From Cheiracanthium punctorium (taxonomy: Eukaryota > Arthropoda > Arachnida > Araneae > Cheiracanthiidae): a stretch of 64,000 bases of DNA. The translations under genes were made by a program, and so were the position numbers. The DNA lies in NCBI GenBank assembly GCA_038373885.1, contig JAWZYV010012536.1, positions 144,231 to 208,230 on the forward strand, in the 5' to 3' direction. Each line of letters opens with the position of its first letter. The first letter of the stretch is position 1. The notes beneath the pieces were generated by a model. That model searched no databases. It was not told the DNA's origin and saw only the letters and a list, made by a program, of their open reading frames with translations. This document shows positions 10,339 to 21,480 of the stretch, in pieces.

Positions 10339-11003
10339 GTGATGGAGATCACATATCTAATTTAATAATCATTTACTTTGGTTTTCTTTAATGTAATCTA
10401 TCCAAAATCATGTATTCTAAATCACTTCTGTTTTCATTTTCCTGCCATTTCGGTTTTTAAATCTATATATTTGTTTTTCCCCGTATGCACTATTCTTACT
10501 TGTTTATTCGTCTCTTCAAACCGGTGTGCTAAAAATAGATTATATTTGCGTCCGTTTACAAAATCAACGTACTTTGGATTCCCTTCTTTTGGCTTGGTGT
10601 TGGCGTTTTTATTATTTGTTGCCCTTCCGACGACTTTAAAATTATTTGCTCGCGATTACGTCATTTTAATTTTATTGGATTAACTGTTAGGGTTGCTCTG
10701 GAATTGGCGTTATTGATTTCAGCCAAGTGTTTGTTCTCGCCAATGTGTAATTATGTGCTGGCGTAATTTTTTAATTCATTCCACCTTAATTTCACTGTCT
10801 ATATAGGACGTATTTTTTATTTCGCTGAGCCACCACCATCCGTTGTAATAAGTTTATATGTCAATAGTATCTTTTAATAAAACAGTTTCAAGTATTTAAC
10901 GTCTTTTTATTATATTGCAACTAAGTGTATATCGTACCTGGATTATCATGTGTCACAACGCAGTCTTAATTATTTAAAACAGCCAAACTAATTAACTTCT
11001 TTA
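10339..11003. mobile_element. 665-bp insertion inside the helicase frame
   Basis: The helicase homology stops at ...YYSVDAVVD (about 11020) and resumes at VHYPTEFLN (about 10330). The gap is flanked by near-identical 8-bp direct repeats TACTGCCT (10331-10338) and CACTGCCT (11004-11011), as expected of a target duplication. I see no convincing inverted ends and no recognisable coding sequence inside. It could be a decayed hAT-type or other element. It is unlikely to be an intron, because consensus donor and acceptor sites are not placed at the edges. Confidence 0.5.
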
Positions 11004-11099
11004 CACTGCCTCCTACTTATCTACAACTGCATCAACTGAGTAGTAGTTTTGTGATGTTGATTCAAATTTTGAAAGAATCATATCATTTATTATATTAAC

Positions 11100-11819
11100 T
11101 TACTCATTAGTAGGTGATAGAATAGCCCTTGTGATTATGTTTCTGATATCCGGATATACTTTTTCAATCAGTTCCTCTTTATTTTGTACCGAAACACATA
11201 GATTATTAAGACTGATATTGACATTTCCTGCTTGAAATTCACAATTACCTATTTGGAGTAAGCTGTTAGAAAATTGCCTATTATCTTCGCTGGACGATAA
11301 AATTCTCATGTTGGTTTTCAGTTCACATTTTGTTATATGAGGCCAAAGATACGATCTTTTGAGAGATGCATTTACTTCGTCTGCTCTGGTTCCTCTTGTT
11401 ATGACAGGCAGAATTTTACGGAAGTCTCCAGAGAACAAAACGGTACAGCCACCCATTGGACAGTTTCTGTTGCGAAAATCAAGCATTGTCCTGGCTAATG
11501 CCTCAACAGAGGCCTTAGTAGACATAGATGCCTCGTCCCAAATAATCAAACTCCACTCTTGCATTAATTTGCCGGCGTTACTTTGTTTTAAAATACTGCA
11601 AATGCTAGAGACATCGCCAATGCAAATTTTCAGTGGAAGTTTGAATGTGGAATGCGCGGTACGCCCACCTTCCAGAAGCGTAGCTGCTATGCCGGACGAT
11701 GCCACAACAAGGGCAATTTTTCTACCAGATCTCACTTTCACTAATAGTAAATTTAATAAAAATGTCTTGCCCGTGCCTCCAGGAGAATCTAAAAAAAAAC
11801 AAAAACATTTTTCCTTCAT
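11100..11819 (-). pseudogene. Helitron RepHel, PIF1 helicase core
   Basis: A 239-codon minus-strand frame. The Walker A motif is at residues 14-19 (GGTGKT) after DSPG. Motif Ia-like text GIAATLLEGGRTAHSTFKLP follows, then Walker B at 91-96 (LIIWDE), then the GDFRKILPVITRGTR block from 131. The Q usual in the GDFRQ motif is K here. The segment matches the first half of PIF1-type helicases that end Helitron proteins and unwind DNA during rolling-circle transposition. The frame stops at TNE* just where homology continues (VNIINDMI...), a point nonsense change. A 450-bp stretch upstream (11830-12275) is too broken to give a clean frame. Confidence 0.85.
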
Positions 11820-12275
11820 TGCTGTTAACTGATGACAATATTAAGTCATAAACAATATTTTGTTCAGGATTCAATCGACACTCATCTTGAATGTTGTGTA
11901 AAAGTGGTCATAGTTGATCTCTCTATATTGACTGTATCATTTACATTTGAATTATATGGTAAGATGAATCCAAAGCATTTTAAATATTTATATGATAGAG
12001 ATTCCACCTCTTTATTTAATTCAAATAAAGCTTCATCAGAGGTATTTTGGTCATCATTTAATCATCTAAATCATCTTAAGACAGTTCTTCGATTCTGCGA
12101 TGCAGTACATCTTCGGCCATTATTTCTCGATATTTCTGCCAAAGAAGATGCGCGTCATGATTTGACAGAACGATATCATGATGGCAAATAAGCATCTCAG
12201 TGACTTTGCTGAACAGCATATGGGAGCTTCAGAAAGCATACTTTCCCCAATGAGTATCGTCCTCTAACAGATCCA

Positions 12276-13277
12276 TTACTTTGCAAGCTCCTTGGAATGT
12301 TTCATAAGTTTTACCTTGTACAGTACGTAATCTTGTAAAAGAAGTAGGCCTTTTACTACGTGGAGTAACATCCTCAAGTGAAAGCACTTACTATTATTAC
12401 GATGAAATACGTAAATTCTGCGAAGAGCATTTATTTTCCTTACGTCAGGATAGCCTTTAACTATCATTCCTGGTTTCCGTCGTTGGAATGTTTTAGTAAC
12501 TTGATTCCACGTGTGATAGCCTGGGACTTTATCATACGTCAAAGTTCTGGCAAAATCATCTTCTGAACATAATTTGAAAAATGCTGTTAGCGTTGTGTCT
12601 CGAGGATTGTTTACAACATCATTTATGTTGTTATCCGTAAAATACACACTTTGTCCATCTTCTAAATGAACAGCAAGATGTGTAATAGCTGGTGCTCTTT
12701 CGCGTATGCTAAAAGACATAATCCGCCAAATTGCTTCTGAACTGCAAATGTAGAGGCCGGATTGAAATTGCTCCACTTCGTTAGTCAATTGTAAAGTAAA
12801 CGTAGCCTGATCACTACCTTTATTGATATATTGCGAAACATATCTTATCGATTTTACAGAACTGCACAGTTCTACGTCTATATGTGCGTCGTAGATTTTC
12901 AATAAAAGTTTATTGTAAGGCACTATCCATCTGTTGTCGATTTCGTGATTGCGGATAGTAGCCTTATGTCCACCTTCATCAGGTGATAAACGTCTATATT
13001 TTGAATAGCCGTCATCACCAGTTGATGTTTGACTATAAAAGGCTTTTGGAAATTTTCTAGAGCATTTACCAGCATTTATGCATGGCGAGTTAGGATTTAA
13101 AACTCCACATGGCCCGTGAATCAAGTGCCTTACCACAGTGTTATATAATACTGGGCCGTACTCTTTGTTGGGTATTTCTGCTGTAATTACACTGTCAATT
13201 TGGTCAGGCCTGACTTTATTTGCTAGCCACAGAATCAAATGTATGTGTGGTAATTCACGCGTTTCCCATTCCACCAT
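12276..13277 (-). pseudogene. Helitron RepHel, Rep (HUH) domain
   Basis: A 333-codon minus-strand frame covering the Helitron-like N domain. The HUH metal-binding motif is at residues 11-13 (LPHIHLILWL). The two catalytic tyrosines stand at 146 and 150 in RYVSQYINKGSDQ, with Lys153. Between them are the conserved HGPCG, NPNSPC and CSRKFPKAF blocks. In active Helitrons these tyrosines nick and join single strands at the element ends. The key residues are intact although the gene as a whole is broken. After residue about 305 the frame slips (LLLLQDYVLY...). The start Met shown is only an internal Met; upstream coding runs to 13977 in other frames. Confidence 0.88.
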
Positions 13278-13371
13278 GTATATAGGACAGCGAAATAATA
13301 TGTTCGCCTTATTTGTGAGAAATAATAACTTTTGGACTTTTAAATGAAAGACTCTATTTACAATGTCATAC

Positions 13372-13977
13372 CTATCTTGGGGTGTTGCTGGAAGATGGAA
13401 GGTTATCCTTTATTTCTGGCCAATTCATATTACACGTCGTTGTAATGAATAGCTCAGGTTTTCCGTAATTTATAACGTATGCCGTTGCGTCTTGTGTATT
13501 TTCGTGTAGATACCTCGGTCCTCCAGTAAACGTTGATGGCAATATTACCAGTTGACTTATATAATTGCTATGTTCATTTGAATGTAAAGCATCCTGCAAA
13601 TGAACATAATTCTCAGCACGTAATTTTGTTTGATTTTTACGTATATACACCAAACGTCGAGATTCAATTTTAGCATACTGATCTACCACATATTAATTAA
13701 GTAACATACCGTACCTCAATGGTGCGTTACAGTGGTTGAAGCGTTCTATTATACGATAACAATAATAGTTCATGCATGAAACTTTCTTTTGTACTGGATC
13801 TCTAGTAACAGTATTAACTTGTGGAATGTCAATTGAACATCCATCTTCACCTCGACAAAACATTAAGGGATATTGTAGGCTGTCATAAGAGCGATGTAGC
13901 TCGTAAATTTTGTGGAGATTCTCGTCACGGCTTCGTAGTACGATATCCCTTATATCGAATTGTTGTCCAGCAACCAC
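13372..13977 (-). pseudogene. Helitron RepHel, region before Rep
   Basis: Two minus-strand frames, 13693-13977 (VAGQQFDIRDIVLRSR, then LHRSYDSLQYPLMFCRGEDG) and 13372-13689 (ENYVHLQDALHS, then FTGGPRYLHENTQDATAYV and KPELFITTTCN), are separated by a single TAA at about 13691 with no loss of homology. The text is the standard block just upstream of the HUH motif. Ending at 13372, the frame shifts (about ten codons, DRYDIVNRVFHLK) before joining the Rep segment. The upstream end abuts the mariner insertion at 14008. Confidence 0.82.
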
Positions 13978-14008
13978 AACTGCTACTTCGCTTTTCGAGG
14001 GGGCATTA

Positions 14009-15365
14009 TAGGGTGTCCGTAAAAGAATGTCCGAGTTTCAAATTGTAATAGTATCAGCTGTAATCGTTCGACAGTTGTGGTTGAAGGTGACGAATAAAGA
14101 ATAACTCCAACAGTTTCAGATAAGCGCATGTGCGTGTACCGCTACATCGTTTTCACAGTTGCAGCGTCATCTATTCAAAATGGCGACTTCTCAGCGTAAA
14201 GCGTTTTGTGTTCTACAATTTGCTAAGAGTGACTCGGTAATTGCCGTTCAACGTGCGTTCCGATTAAAGTTTAAATGTGATCCCCCATGTGACAGAAATA
14301 TCCGCCGATGGTTTCGACAATTCGAAACGACCGGATGTCTTTGTAAAGGTAAAAGCCCGGGAAGACCCAAAGTTTCTGTAGAGAATGTGGAACGTGTCGA
14401 AGAATCTTACTGTCGTAGTCCGCAGAAATCTGTTCGGAAAGCAAGTCATGAACTACAGTTGCCAAAGACGACAGTCTGGACGATTTAAAAAAAAAAAAAA
14501 TTACACTTGCGTCCATACCGATTACAGTTCGTACAGCAATTAAAGCCAAATGATTGTGCAGTACGATTTCATTTTGCATGTGAAGTTCTTCAACGGCGCA
14601 ATGACTTTCTGCATCATGTGGTGTTCAGTGATGAGTCGACGTTTCATACAAGTGGGAAGATAAATACCCATAATGTTCGTATATGGGTTTCAGAAAATCC
14701 TCATCAACTTGTACAACACGAAAGAGACTCTCCAAAAATAAACGATTTCTGTGCTGTTTCACGACGACAAGTGTACGGAAAATTTTTTTTCGCTGAAGCT
14801 ACAGTAACAGGGGTTTCTTATCTGGATATGCAACAACAATGGCTCTTTCTCCAATTAGTAGAAAGTGAACCTGCAAACTTTATTTGGCAACAAGATGGAG
14901 CCCCTCCTCATTGGAGTCTCTTTGTGCGAGATTGGTTAAACGCCGAAGTCCCTGACCGTCGGATTGGGCGTCACGGTCCAGACGACAGAGTTCTGTTACC
15001 CTGGCCGCCTCGTTCACCTGACATCACGCCTCGTTCACCTGACATCACGCCTTGTGATTTCTTCCTTTGGGGCTTCGTAAAAGATCGGGTCTACGTTCCA
15101 CCCCTACCCCACGATATACCAGCCTTGAAAGGTAGAATTGCACAGGCTGTTGCTTCCATTACTTCGGACTTGCTGCAGACAGTATGGGAAGAATTGCATT
15201 TTCGTTTGGATGTGTGCCGTATCACTAAAGGCGTACACATTGAGCACTTATAGGAAAAGCTAGGTTAGTTTTCCTTCAATTTCATGTATGATTTGTTATA
15301 TTTAGTATAAAATAAACTCCTGTAATATACCATTAAAACTCGGACATTCTTTTACGGACACCCTG
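14009..15365 (+). mobile_element. Mariner-like transposon (DD41D), in Helitron
   Basis: The 1357-bp element has about 32-bp inverted repeats: AGGGTGTCCGTAAAAGAATG at the left, and the reverse complement at 15334-15365, with only the outermost base differing. It is flanked by TA (14007-14008 and 15366-15367). Removing it rejoins the Helitron frame: the minus strand reads VPNGEHRN before it and MPLEK... after it. It carries one transposase frame in plus orientation, antisense to its host. The insertion postdates the Helitron. Confidence 0.93.
14180..15253 (+). pseudogene. Mariner DD41D transposase, one internal stop
   Basis: The ATG at 14180 starts MATSQRKAFCVLQFAKSDSV, an N-terminal helix-turn-helix typical of a mariner subgroup very common in spiders. 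A second DNA-binding block with GKSPGRPKVS follows. The frame meets TAA at 14486-14488 beside a run of 14 A and stays in phase afterwards (LRPYRLQFVQQLKPND). Counting through the stop, the catalytic aspartates are D151 (FSDEST), D239 (QQDGAPPHW) and D281 (PRSPD), spaced 41 residues between the last two. A 21-bp perfect tandem duplication (15009-15050) repeats PRSPDIT, so a second candidate D288 lies next to PCDFFLWG. The protein ends TKGVHIEHL. The stop and the duplication both argue that it is dead. Confidence 0.9.
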
Positions 15366-15367
15366 TA

Positions 15368-16327
15368 TTACGGTGTTCACCATTTGGCACCTTGTTGGCG
15401 TGGATCATTATATAATAGTCTGGGACATCAGGAGGAACACTTTCCATGGCAGTTGTAAAAGATTGTACGCATCTGTTATGCGAATCCAACATGTTTTGCA
15501 ATGATCTGACTATAGAGCTATTAAGTATTGCTTTTGAATAAATATTACTTATATTACATCGCGTATCTGTTTGAATCTCAGGATCAGCAATAAAACAAAT
15601 CTGCAGAAATTTATGGTCATCAGGTTTTGGTGGAAAAAGACTACCTGCAATGTGATAAACCTGCCCTTGAAATGTGGCATAAAGCCATGTTCAACCACCC
15701 TTTGGCTTTTGAATGACGTCATCTGAAACGCGTTATTGTAACGACGCATATTGCGTATGAATTCTGTATGTTTTGGAGGAGTTCCGTTAAGGACAGAATT
15801 TAAAGGATCTGGTTTGCGCAGCTATGTCGTTTAGTTAAACCTTACCATTGGAACAAAACATACCTTTGGACTCACTTTTCCATCTAAAAGCTGAGCAGTA
15901 TTGACAGACAATAGTAGGAGAGCCTATAGATATCGTCGTATCGTTTCTGTAATCAATTATTGAAGCGTACTTTATAGCAGAATATTCCTTATTCGACCAT
16001 CTGTTAGTATTTTGAGTTATACCCCTATTAGTTTGTATATCATTCCTTAAATTTCTGTGCCAAATACAGTCGTTAAGTAAGCGGAGTAGTCTATCTTCAG
16101 AATTTTCTGTTTTCTTTGAGCATTATGATTATTACGGCCTAAAAACAAACGGGCTTCACGTTCCTCAGGCGACTCTCGATCTCTTTGGTAAGTATATCTC
16201 TCTCGATCCAACGATAAACGGACGTCCCTCTCTTCATTATTTTCAATACTTCGACTCAAAGTCTTTTGGCAGTTGACGTACTGCGGCCTGTATTTGCTTT
16301 TCGCCGCGGCTTGATTATTTAGTATAC
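15368..16327 (-). pseudogene. Helitron RepHel, N-terminal region
   Basis: From right to left on the minus strand: KSKYRPQYVNCQKTLSRS, the arginine/glutamate-rich repeat EERDVRLSLDRERY...RESPEEREARLFLGR, NRWSNKEYSAIKYASI, a zinc-finger-like VCQYCSAFRWKSESKGMFCSNGKV, LRKPDPLNSVLNGTPP, and FKGR.../QVYHIAGSLFPPKPDDHKF. These are the usual N-terminal blocks of arthropod Helitron proteins. Several frame changes are present, e.g. a stop near 15836 after SNGKV and a shift near 15650. A pyrimidine-rich ...TTTCATATTTAG at 16328 could be the acceptor for this first recognisable exon. The only long clean frame is 16047-16259. Confidence 0.75.
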
Positions 16328-16817
16328 CTAAATATGAAAATTCAACCTCATATCACAGACGTCACATAATAAGACAGTCATTTAAAATAAAACAAATAAC
16401 TAATATTAATAACCTTCGATAAAATTTAATCAGAGTATAGGCACTCGCAAAATATAACTAAAACACAGTATTCATCACAAAATTTAATAACTTCAAGCAT
16501 ACCGTTGTAAAATACGGCTTTATTTTCTAACTAAAGAAATTTAAAAAACTAAAAGCATTTTATAAAACCCAAAATCCATAATCTTTGGTTCATTGAGTCA
16601 TCATTGCGTAAGTTATAAAACTTCTGGATGCTTTTTTCCGATATTTTCAACATTTCAGCCAATTTATACGAAACTTTAATGAATTATATACGTAAACCCT
16701 CCTCATGAATCATACAGTACATTGGTGTAAACCGTATGGAAGTCCGTTCGGTAGTTTTTGAGTTTATCGCGTTCAGACAGACAGACGCGGCGATGGGACT
16801 TTATTTTATTATATGCA

Positions 16818-17632
16818 TTAGCTGCGTGCTCGTTTTTCGCACGGTAGGAAACGATTTTTTCCCCTAAATTTATAATCGTACCTGTGCGAAAACAAAATCT
16901 AAAAAAAAAAAAAGTTGGCATAGTCCCTTTATTGAAACTACCGACGAATATATTAACGCAACGTAGGATTACAGTTTACTTAGTTGTAAGATGATCGCGC
17001 GCAATGAAGAATGATGAATAGAACAATTTTAATTTCACGAAATATTTATTAACGTGATATACTGTGCTTTAATCCATATTAACCTAACAAATCGACTATT
17101 ACTATCTATTACTTATATTAATATTATCTATCTTCCTCTTTAAGGCTCAATCTAAAGAAACAGATTAGATATCTTAAACCAATGGTGCCTTTCTACTCTT
17201 TGATGATTCTTTAGAATTTATGCATTGCCATTAAAAAAGCTCTGCATATATTTTTAAGCATAAGTCTTGTCAGATTGACGTATTTAGCACCGTAAAATAT
17301 TTAATCACGGCGTGGTGGAAAATATCCATCCTGTCCCAATATAAATATTTACCTCCATGGTTGTCTCGTGTAAAACATCTAGCTGTATAACCGCAAGGAA
17401 CTATTTAGAATAGTTAGAATTGCGAATAGGACGTTAAATTGCGTGGCAGACTTTACAAATTTCACGCAACTTTTAATTTATGACGTCACGTTCTGCTCCC
17501 GCGTAGTTGAGTCTGGTTATTTCTCGCAGTAGTTTTCAAGTGGACTAATATTGAACCATACGACGTTGGAAAACTCTTACTTGCAACAGAACTTATTTAA
17601 GTTAATATGAGAGATGTTGGGTTTATTCCTAA
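16818..17632 (-). mobile_element. Heli-B non-autonomous Helitron, copy 1
   Basis: The minus-strand 3' terminus is the hairpin CCGTGCGAAAAACGAGCACG followed by CAGCTAA at 16818. The body matches copies at 17633, 25396-27025 (plus), 27026+ and 58628 (TTTATTAACGTGATATACTGTGCTTTAATCC; CAGATTAGATATC; GCGAATAGGACGTTAAA). It is truncated on its 5' side at 17632, where the next copy's terminus begins. No coding capacity. Confidence 0.75.
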
Positions 17633-18229
17633 CTAGCTACGTGCCCGTTCTTCACACGATAGGAAACTAATATTTTAGTAAAATATAATCGTAACTATCT
17701 ATGAGAAAACAAAAATGTCAAAACGTTCAAGTAGTCCTTTTGTTGAAACTACCGCGGGATATATTACGCAATGTATGATCGTAGTTTAGTTAGTTGTTGA
17801 TCGTAGTTAGGAACGTTGAAAAATAATGAATATAACACTTTTAATTTCACGATATAGTTATTAACGTGGTGTACTGTGCTTTAATCCGTATTATCCAAAC
17901 AAATCTACTGTTACTACCAAAGAAAAAAATGAGAATACTATTACTTATATTAATATTATCTATCTTCGTTTCTCCTTCTTTAATGCTTAATTTAAAGAAA
18001 CAGATTAGATATTTTAAACCAGTGATGCATTTCTACTTTTTGATGACTCTGTGGAATTTATGCATTCCCAATAAAACAGATCTCTATATATCTTTACGCA
18101 TATTTCATCTCGCGGTGGTGGAAAGCATACAAGCTGTACCAATTTAAATAGTATTTAAATTCTCCATAGTTCAGACTCGTGAAAACTGTGTAATCTAGAG
18201 GAACTATTTGGAATAGCTCAATTTGCGAA
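17633..18229 (-). mobile_element. Heli-B non-autonomous Helitron, copy 2
   Basis: The plus-strand text starts CTAGCTACGTGCCCGTTCTT, the 3' hairpin terminus in reverse, and then repeats copy 1 (AACGTGGTGTACTGTGCTTT, GATTAGATATTTTAAACCAG). It ends abruptly at TTTGCGAAT where a plus-strand Helitron begins. The continuation expected from other copies (AGGGTGTTAAA) is missing. Confidence 0.75.
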
Positions 18230-20128
18230 TCTATACTATTAAAATCTGTGCGCGTCTGTCTGTCTGTAACATCATCTCCTCCGAAACGGCTGGGAGTTGA
18301 GTTTCGATCGAGGTGTCCACAGATTCAGGAAATTCCGAGGAAGGTCTTCCGCTAATTTAAATTTCGAAATTCGAATTATTTTAGGAGATATTGATAAAAA
18401 AACCCCGTCAAAAATGCTAATTTTTTATCCCCGTCATTCCGTAAATGTAACCCCTGTAGTCAAAAAAGTGAGAAATAAGCATCGAGGTTGCCATGTTTGG
18501 CTATTTTATTAAATTATTTAGACTCATGCAGTAAAAATAAACGATTAAGGATTTTTTTCTGTTTAGATTATTTACAAAGTTATTTTTTAATTAAAATATT
18601 GCGTTCATGTGAAATCAGAGCAGGAATTCAATGTTTTTTATGTGTAAAAGAACAGGGGATTGAGAGATTTCAGAGACTAATATGTATATTTTTTAGTTTG
18701 GCGGAAAAAAATGGCTCATTTGGCGATTTTGGGAAAGTAGTAGGTTCTACCGATTTGCACAGTTTTGGGCTTGGCGCAAATACTGAAAGCGTAACGAAAT
18801 AGTATTTTTAATAATAAGCATAAGTTTTACGGCGCTATACTTCGATTTTTCATACAGAAATAATGCAGTTATTAAGGAGATTTTAAACGATCTATAGAAT
18901 TTTCACCAAATTAAGTAAACTGATTTAAGTTAGAGCAATTCCGCCAAATTTCAGAAAATTGAAATTTTCGCATTTTGTACATGGTAGCTAATGGTGATTA
19001 AAACCCGTTATAGTTAATAATTTAAATAACTGCTACTTATCAATAATATGCCTGCATTAAATTTTGGCGATGGAACCATATAAATGGTTAACTATTTCCC
19101 ATTTTGATTGCTGTTAAATCAATGCTTCGAATAATTCCCTGAAAACAAAAAAATATCGCAAAATGGTGTATGTTGGCATTTTGGAAATCGAAGTACTGTG
19201 TAATAAATAATTGATTCTTATTTGTTAAAGCAGCGCTACGGAAGTTTCTTTTACTAGAAGCTGTTAGAAAGGCGTAATTAATACTGTCTAATATATTTTC
19301 TGTTTTACGAATTGAAATGTATGTTGATTCCAACTTTAGTACATTTTTTAGCAAACTTGGCGAAAAATATTCAAATATAGTACAACTCTGTACGTATTAT
19401 TAATTCCATTCCACAATTGAGATGAGCCGATGTCACTATCGTATGCATAGATATTTTTTTTTAAATTCCGACAGAGTATTGCGTATTGCCTTATTGTCAA
19501 GTTTAATTTGTGGTTTGAGCTATTTGCCATCGACTGCGGCGTTAATTTCGCCAATATGGCAGTTCTAGCAAAGTAAACATGAATAACTCATTTCATGTTC
19601 TATTTTTAACATTGCTATAATTTCCGTAGCAACGGAATCCATTGTTGCCACTTAAGTTGTTAAATTTAACAATTAAGTGAAACCACTCATTTCTTCAGCT
19701 TTTAAGACTCGAAAAAGTGAAAATGCATCAAACGTGAAACAAATAGAACTGTAACAGACTTGCGCTTTAAAAATAATCGAAGTTTTCATGCAATTCTACA
19801 TATCTTTAATTTTATTTCCTTCGCGTGTGGATGTCATTTTTTACGTCATTTTTGCTTTTTTGCTGGCAGATTATCCGGAGCAGCACATAACCTCTAATGT
19901 ATTTTCTCCTCCGGACATAAGCAAGAGCGTATGTACGGCGCGTATTTGTGTAGCCCCACTGTGTTAATCAGAATTTTCTGGTGTCAGATTTTTTAGACCA
20001 TTTTTTTTTAACCACTGTGTTTCAGATTTCTGGTGTAGATTATTGATCATTTTTTTTACAGCGGAGATTCCGATCCTGAAGTATATTGATCACTGATACA
20101 TGAGAAAAAAAGATGAATTATATGCAAG

Positions 20129-20247
20129 CAGGAGTAGCCAAAAATTTTTCATGGGAATGTTACGGGAGTGAAGAATATACATTTTGTATGGCAAAAAACT
20201 CCGCATGGGGGGTTGTGACCCCTATCCCCTCCTTGGCTACGCCACTG
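20129..20247. mobile_element. hAT-type MITE, 119 bp
   Basis: Ends CAGGAGTAGCCAAAAATTTT and, in reverse complement, CAGTGGCGTAGCCAAGGAGG. Flanking 8-bp repeats TATGCAAG (20121-20128) and TACGCAAG (20248-20255) differ by one base. The CAGTGGCGTAGCC end and 8-bp duplication are typical of hAT superfamily elements; the element at 46874 has the same end. Confidence 0.8.
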
Positions 20248-20473
20248 TACGCAAGCATCAGTTGTCACGTCATGAAAAACCGTCGTAGATGGCAAACTCC
20301 GAAGTTGTTCTGAGGGTTATAAAAATTAAAAATTTTACTTTGAGTAAATTTTACTTTTGATACAGTTCGGATATTTGGTTTTAATACATTTCGGCCACCG
20401 AGGTGAGATAAAATATTACTAAATACGGCAACCCAGAATTTTCTTAACTATTGAATTTGACACTATGCAACTA

Positions 20474-20804
20474 CAGTAGATCCCCTATAACACGGTAGAT
20501 ACGTTCCGTGTTATAGGAATCCGTGTTGTACGGGTCCTGCGCTATACTCCACCTGGAGTGTGAACTGCGCGGTATAATCGCGGTAAAACTTATTCGCGCT
20601 CCGTAAAAATGCAATAATGTTTGGTGTTGCCATTCAAAAATTATGTTAATTACAGGAGCTAAAGTGTCATATTATCAGAACATATGTCTCATTTTACCGT
20701 GCTGTACAAGTCTCTTTTAACGTGTTACACAAAAACGGTCGTAATGTTTTCGTCGTGTTCTAAGAATTCGTGTTGTAGACCCATGTTATAAAGGGGGTCA
20801 ACTG
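20474..20804. mobile_element. pogo/Tigger-like MITE, 331 bp
   Basis: Ends CAGTAGATCCCCTATAACAC and, in reverse complement, CAGTTGACCCCCTTTATAAC. It is preceded by TA (20472-20473); the base pair after the right end is TG, so the duplication is imperfect. CAGT-starting ends and TA targets are typical of pogo-group elements. An internal copy of the end (CCGTGTTATAGGAATCCGTG) lies at about 20500. Confidence 0.65.
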
Positions 20805-21480
20805 TGATCTGTAAAAAATGAAAAGTGAAGTTTGTTATTTATTTAGTGCGAATTGACAGTGAGATAAACGTCAGTTTTATGTAACAAGTGTGATACTGCA
20901 TTGTGTTCAATAAGGGCAATAAGCTTTTTCTCAGAAGTTACATCACGAACGTTTTCATTTCAAAAGCGACATGATTTTCACCGGAGTAGGGTACATTTTT
21001 GACTTTTAAACGTAAATGATGCCATCCATTGTTTCATGTAGGTTTTTTAATTTAGGTAAAATTTAACAAAGTCGTGTGTAACATAACTGCTCTAATGCAT
21101 TGTCCACGCTTTGAAAAATGCAAGATAAAATTGTTGTCAATATCTTGTAATTTTATTTATGTGGTATTTACTATATATTAATGCTATAAATTAAACCTCA
21201 CAAAGAGAATTATATGATGTAGAAATCAGGCATTTTTCGAAAGAGAAAAGTTTTGTCTGCATACCGTAAAGTTCTTTCTTTTTTTATCGCTACTCACATT
21301 GACATAGTTTTTGTGTCATGTTGCAATCGTCTAAAATTTGCACTCATGACGTCAACTTTTAGTCACGATTCAAGTAAATTTTCACGTTTTGAGATTCCGC
21401 ATTACTGGGTTTAATTCGAATTATGTATGTGTAAGGAAAATATACGTTTCCCACCGTGCGGAGAACGGGTAAGTAGCTAG

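Larger units (their letters stand above)
9882..16817 (-). mobile_element. Autonomous-type Helitron relic (RepHel)
   Basis: On the minus strand the 5' end lies at 16817 (TGCATATAATAAAATAAAGT then CCCATCGCCGCGTCTGTCTG), joined directly to the CTAA 3' end of the next element. A zinc-finger/N-terminal region, a Rep (HUH) domain and a PIF1 helicase follow in the order expected for Helitron RepHel. The element is broken by at least three internal stops, several frame changes, a mariner insertion (14009-15365) and a 665-bp insertion (10339-11003). Its 3' hairpin end has been lost at the junction with the element at 9881. It cannot be active. Confidence 0.85.
18230..21480 (+). mobile_element. Heli-A non-autonomous Helitron, copy 1
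   Basis: The 5' end is TCTATACTATTAAAATCTGT followed by GTCTGTCTGTCTGTAACATC and CTCCGAAACGGCTGGGAGTT. The 3' end is the hairpin ACCGTGCGGAGAACGGGT then AAGTAGCTAG, immediately followed by T of the next element. About 3.25 kb including two inserted MITEs (20129-20247 and 20474-20804). The first 1.6 kb matches Heli-A copy 2 closely. No coding sequence; it would need helicase supplied elsewhere. Confidence 0.8.

Noticed and set aside
10378..10683. 101-residue plus-strand frame inside the helicase insert
   Set aside because: Hydrophobic T-rich composition, no family; likely chance in T-rich DNA.
10339..11003. Possible intron of the Helitron gene
   Set aside because: No consensus donor/acceptor at the breakpoints, and 8-bp near-identical direct repeats at the edges fit an insertion better.
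14264..14579. Minus-strand frames opposite the mariner transposase
   Set aside because: Antisense shadows of the transposase frame with no domain of their own.
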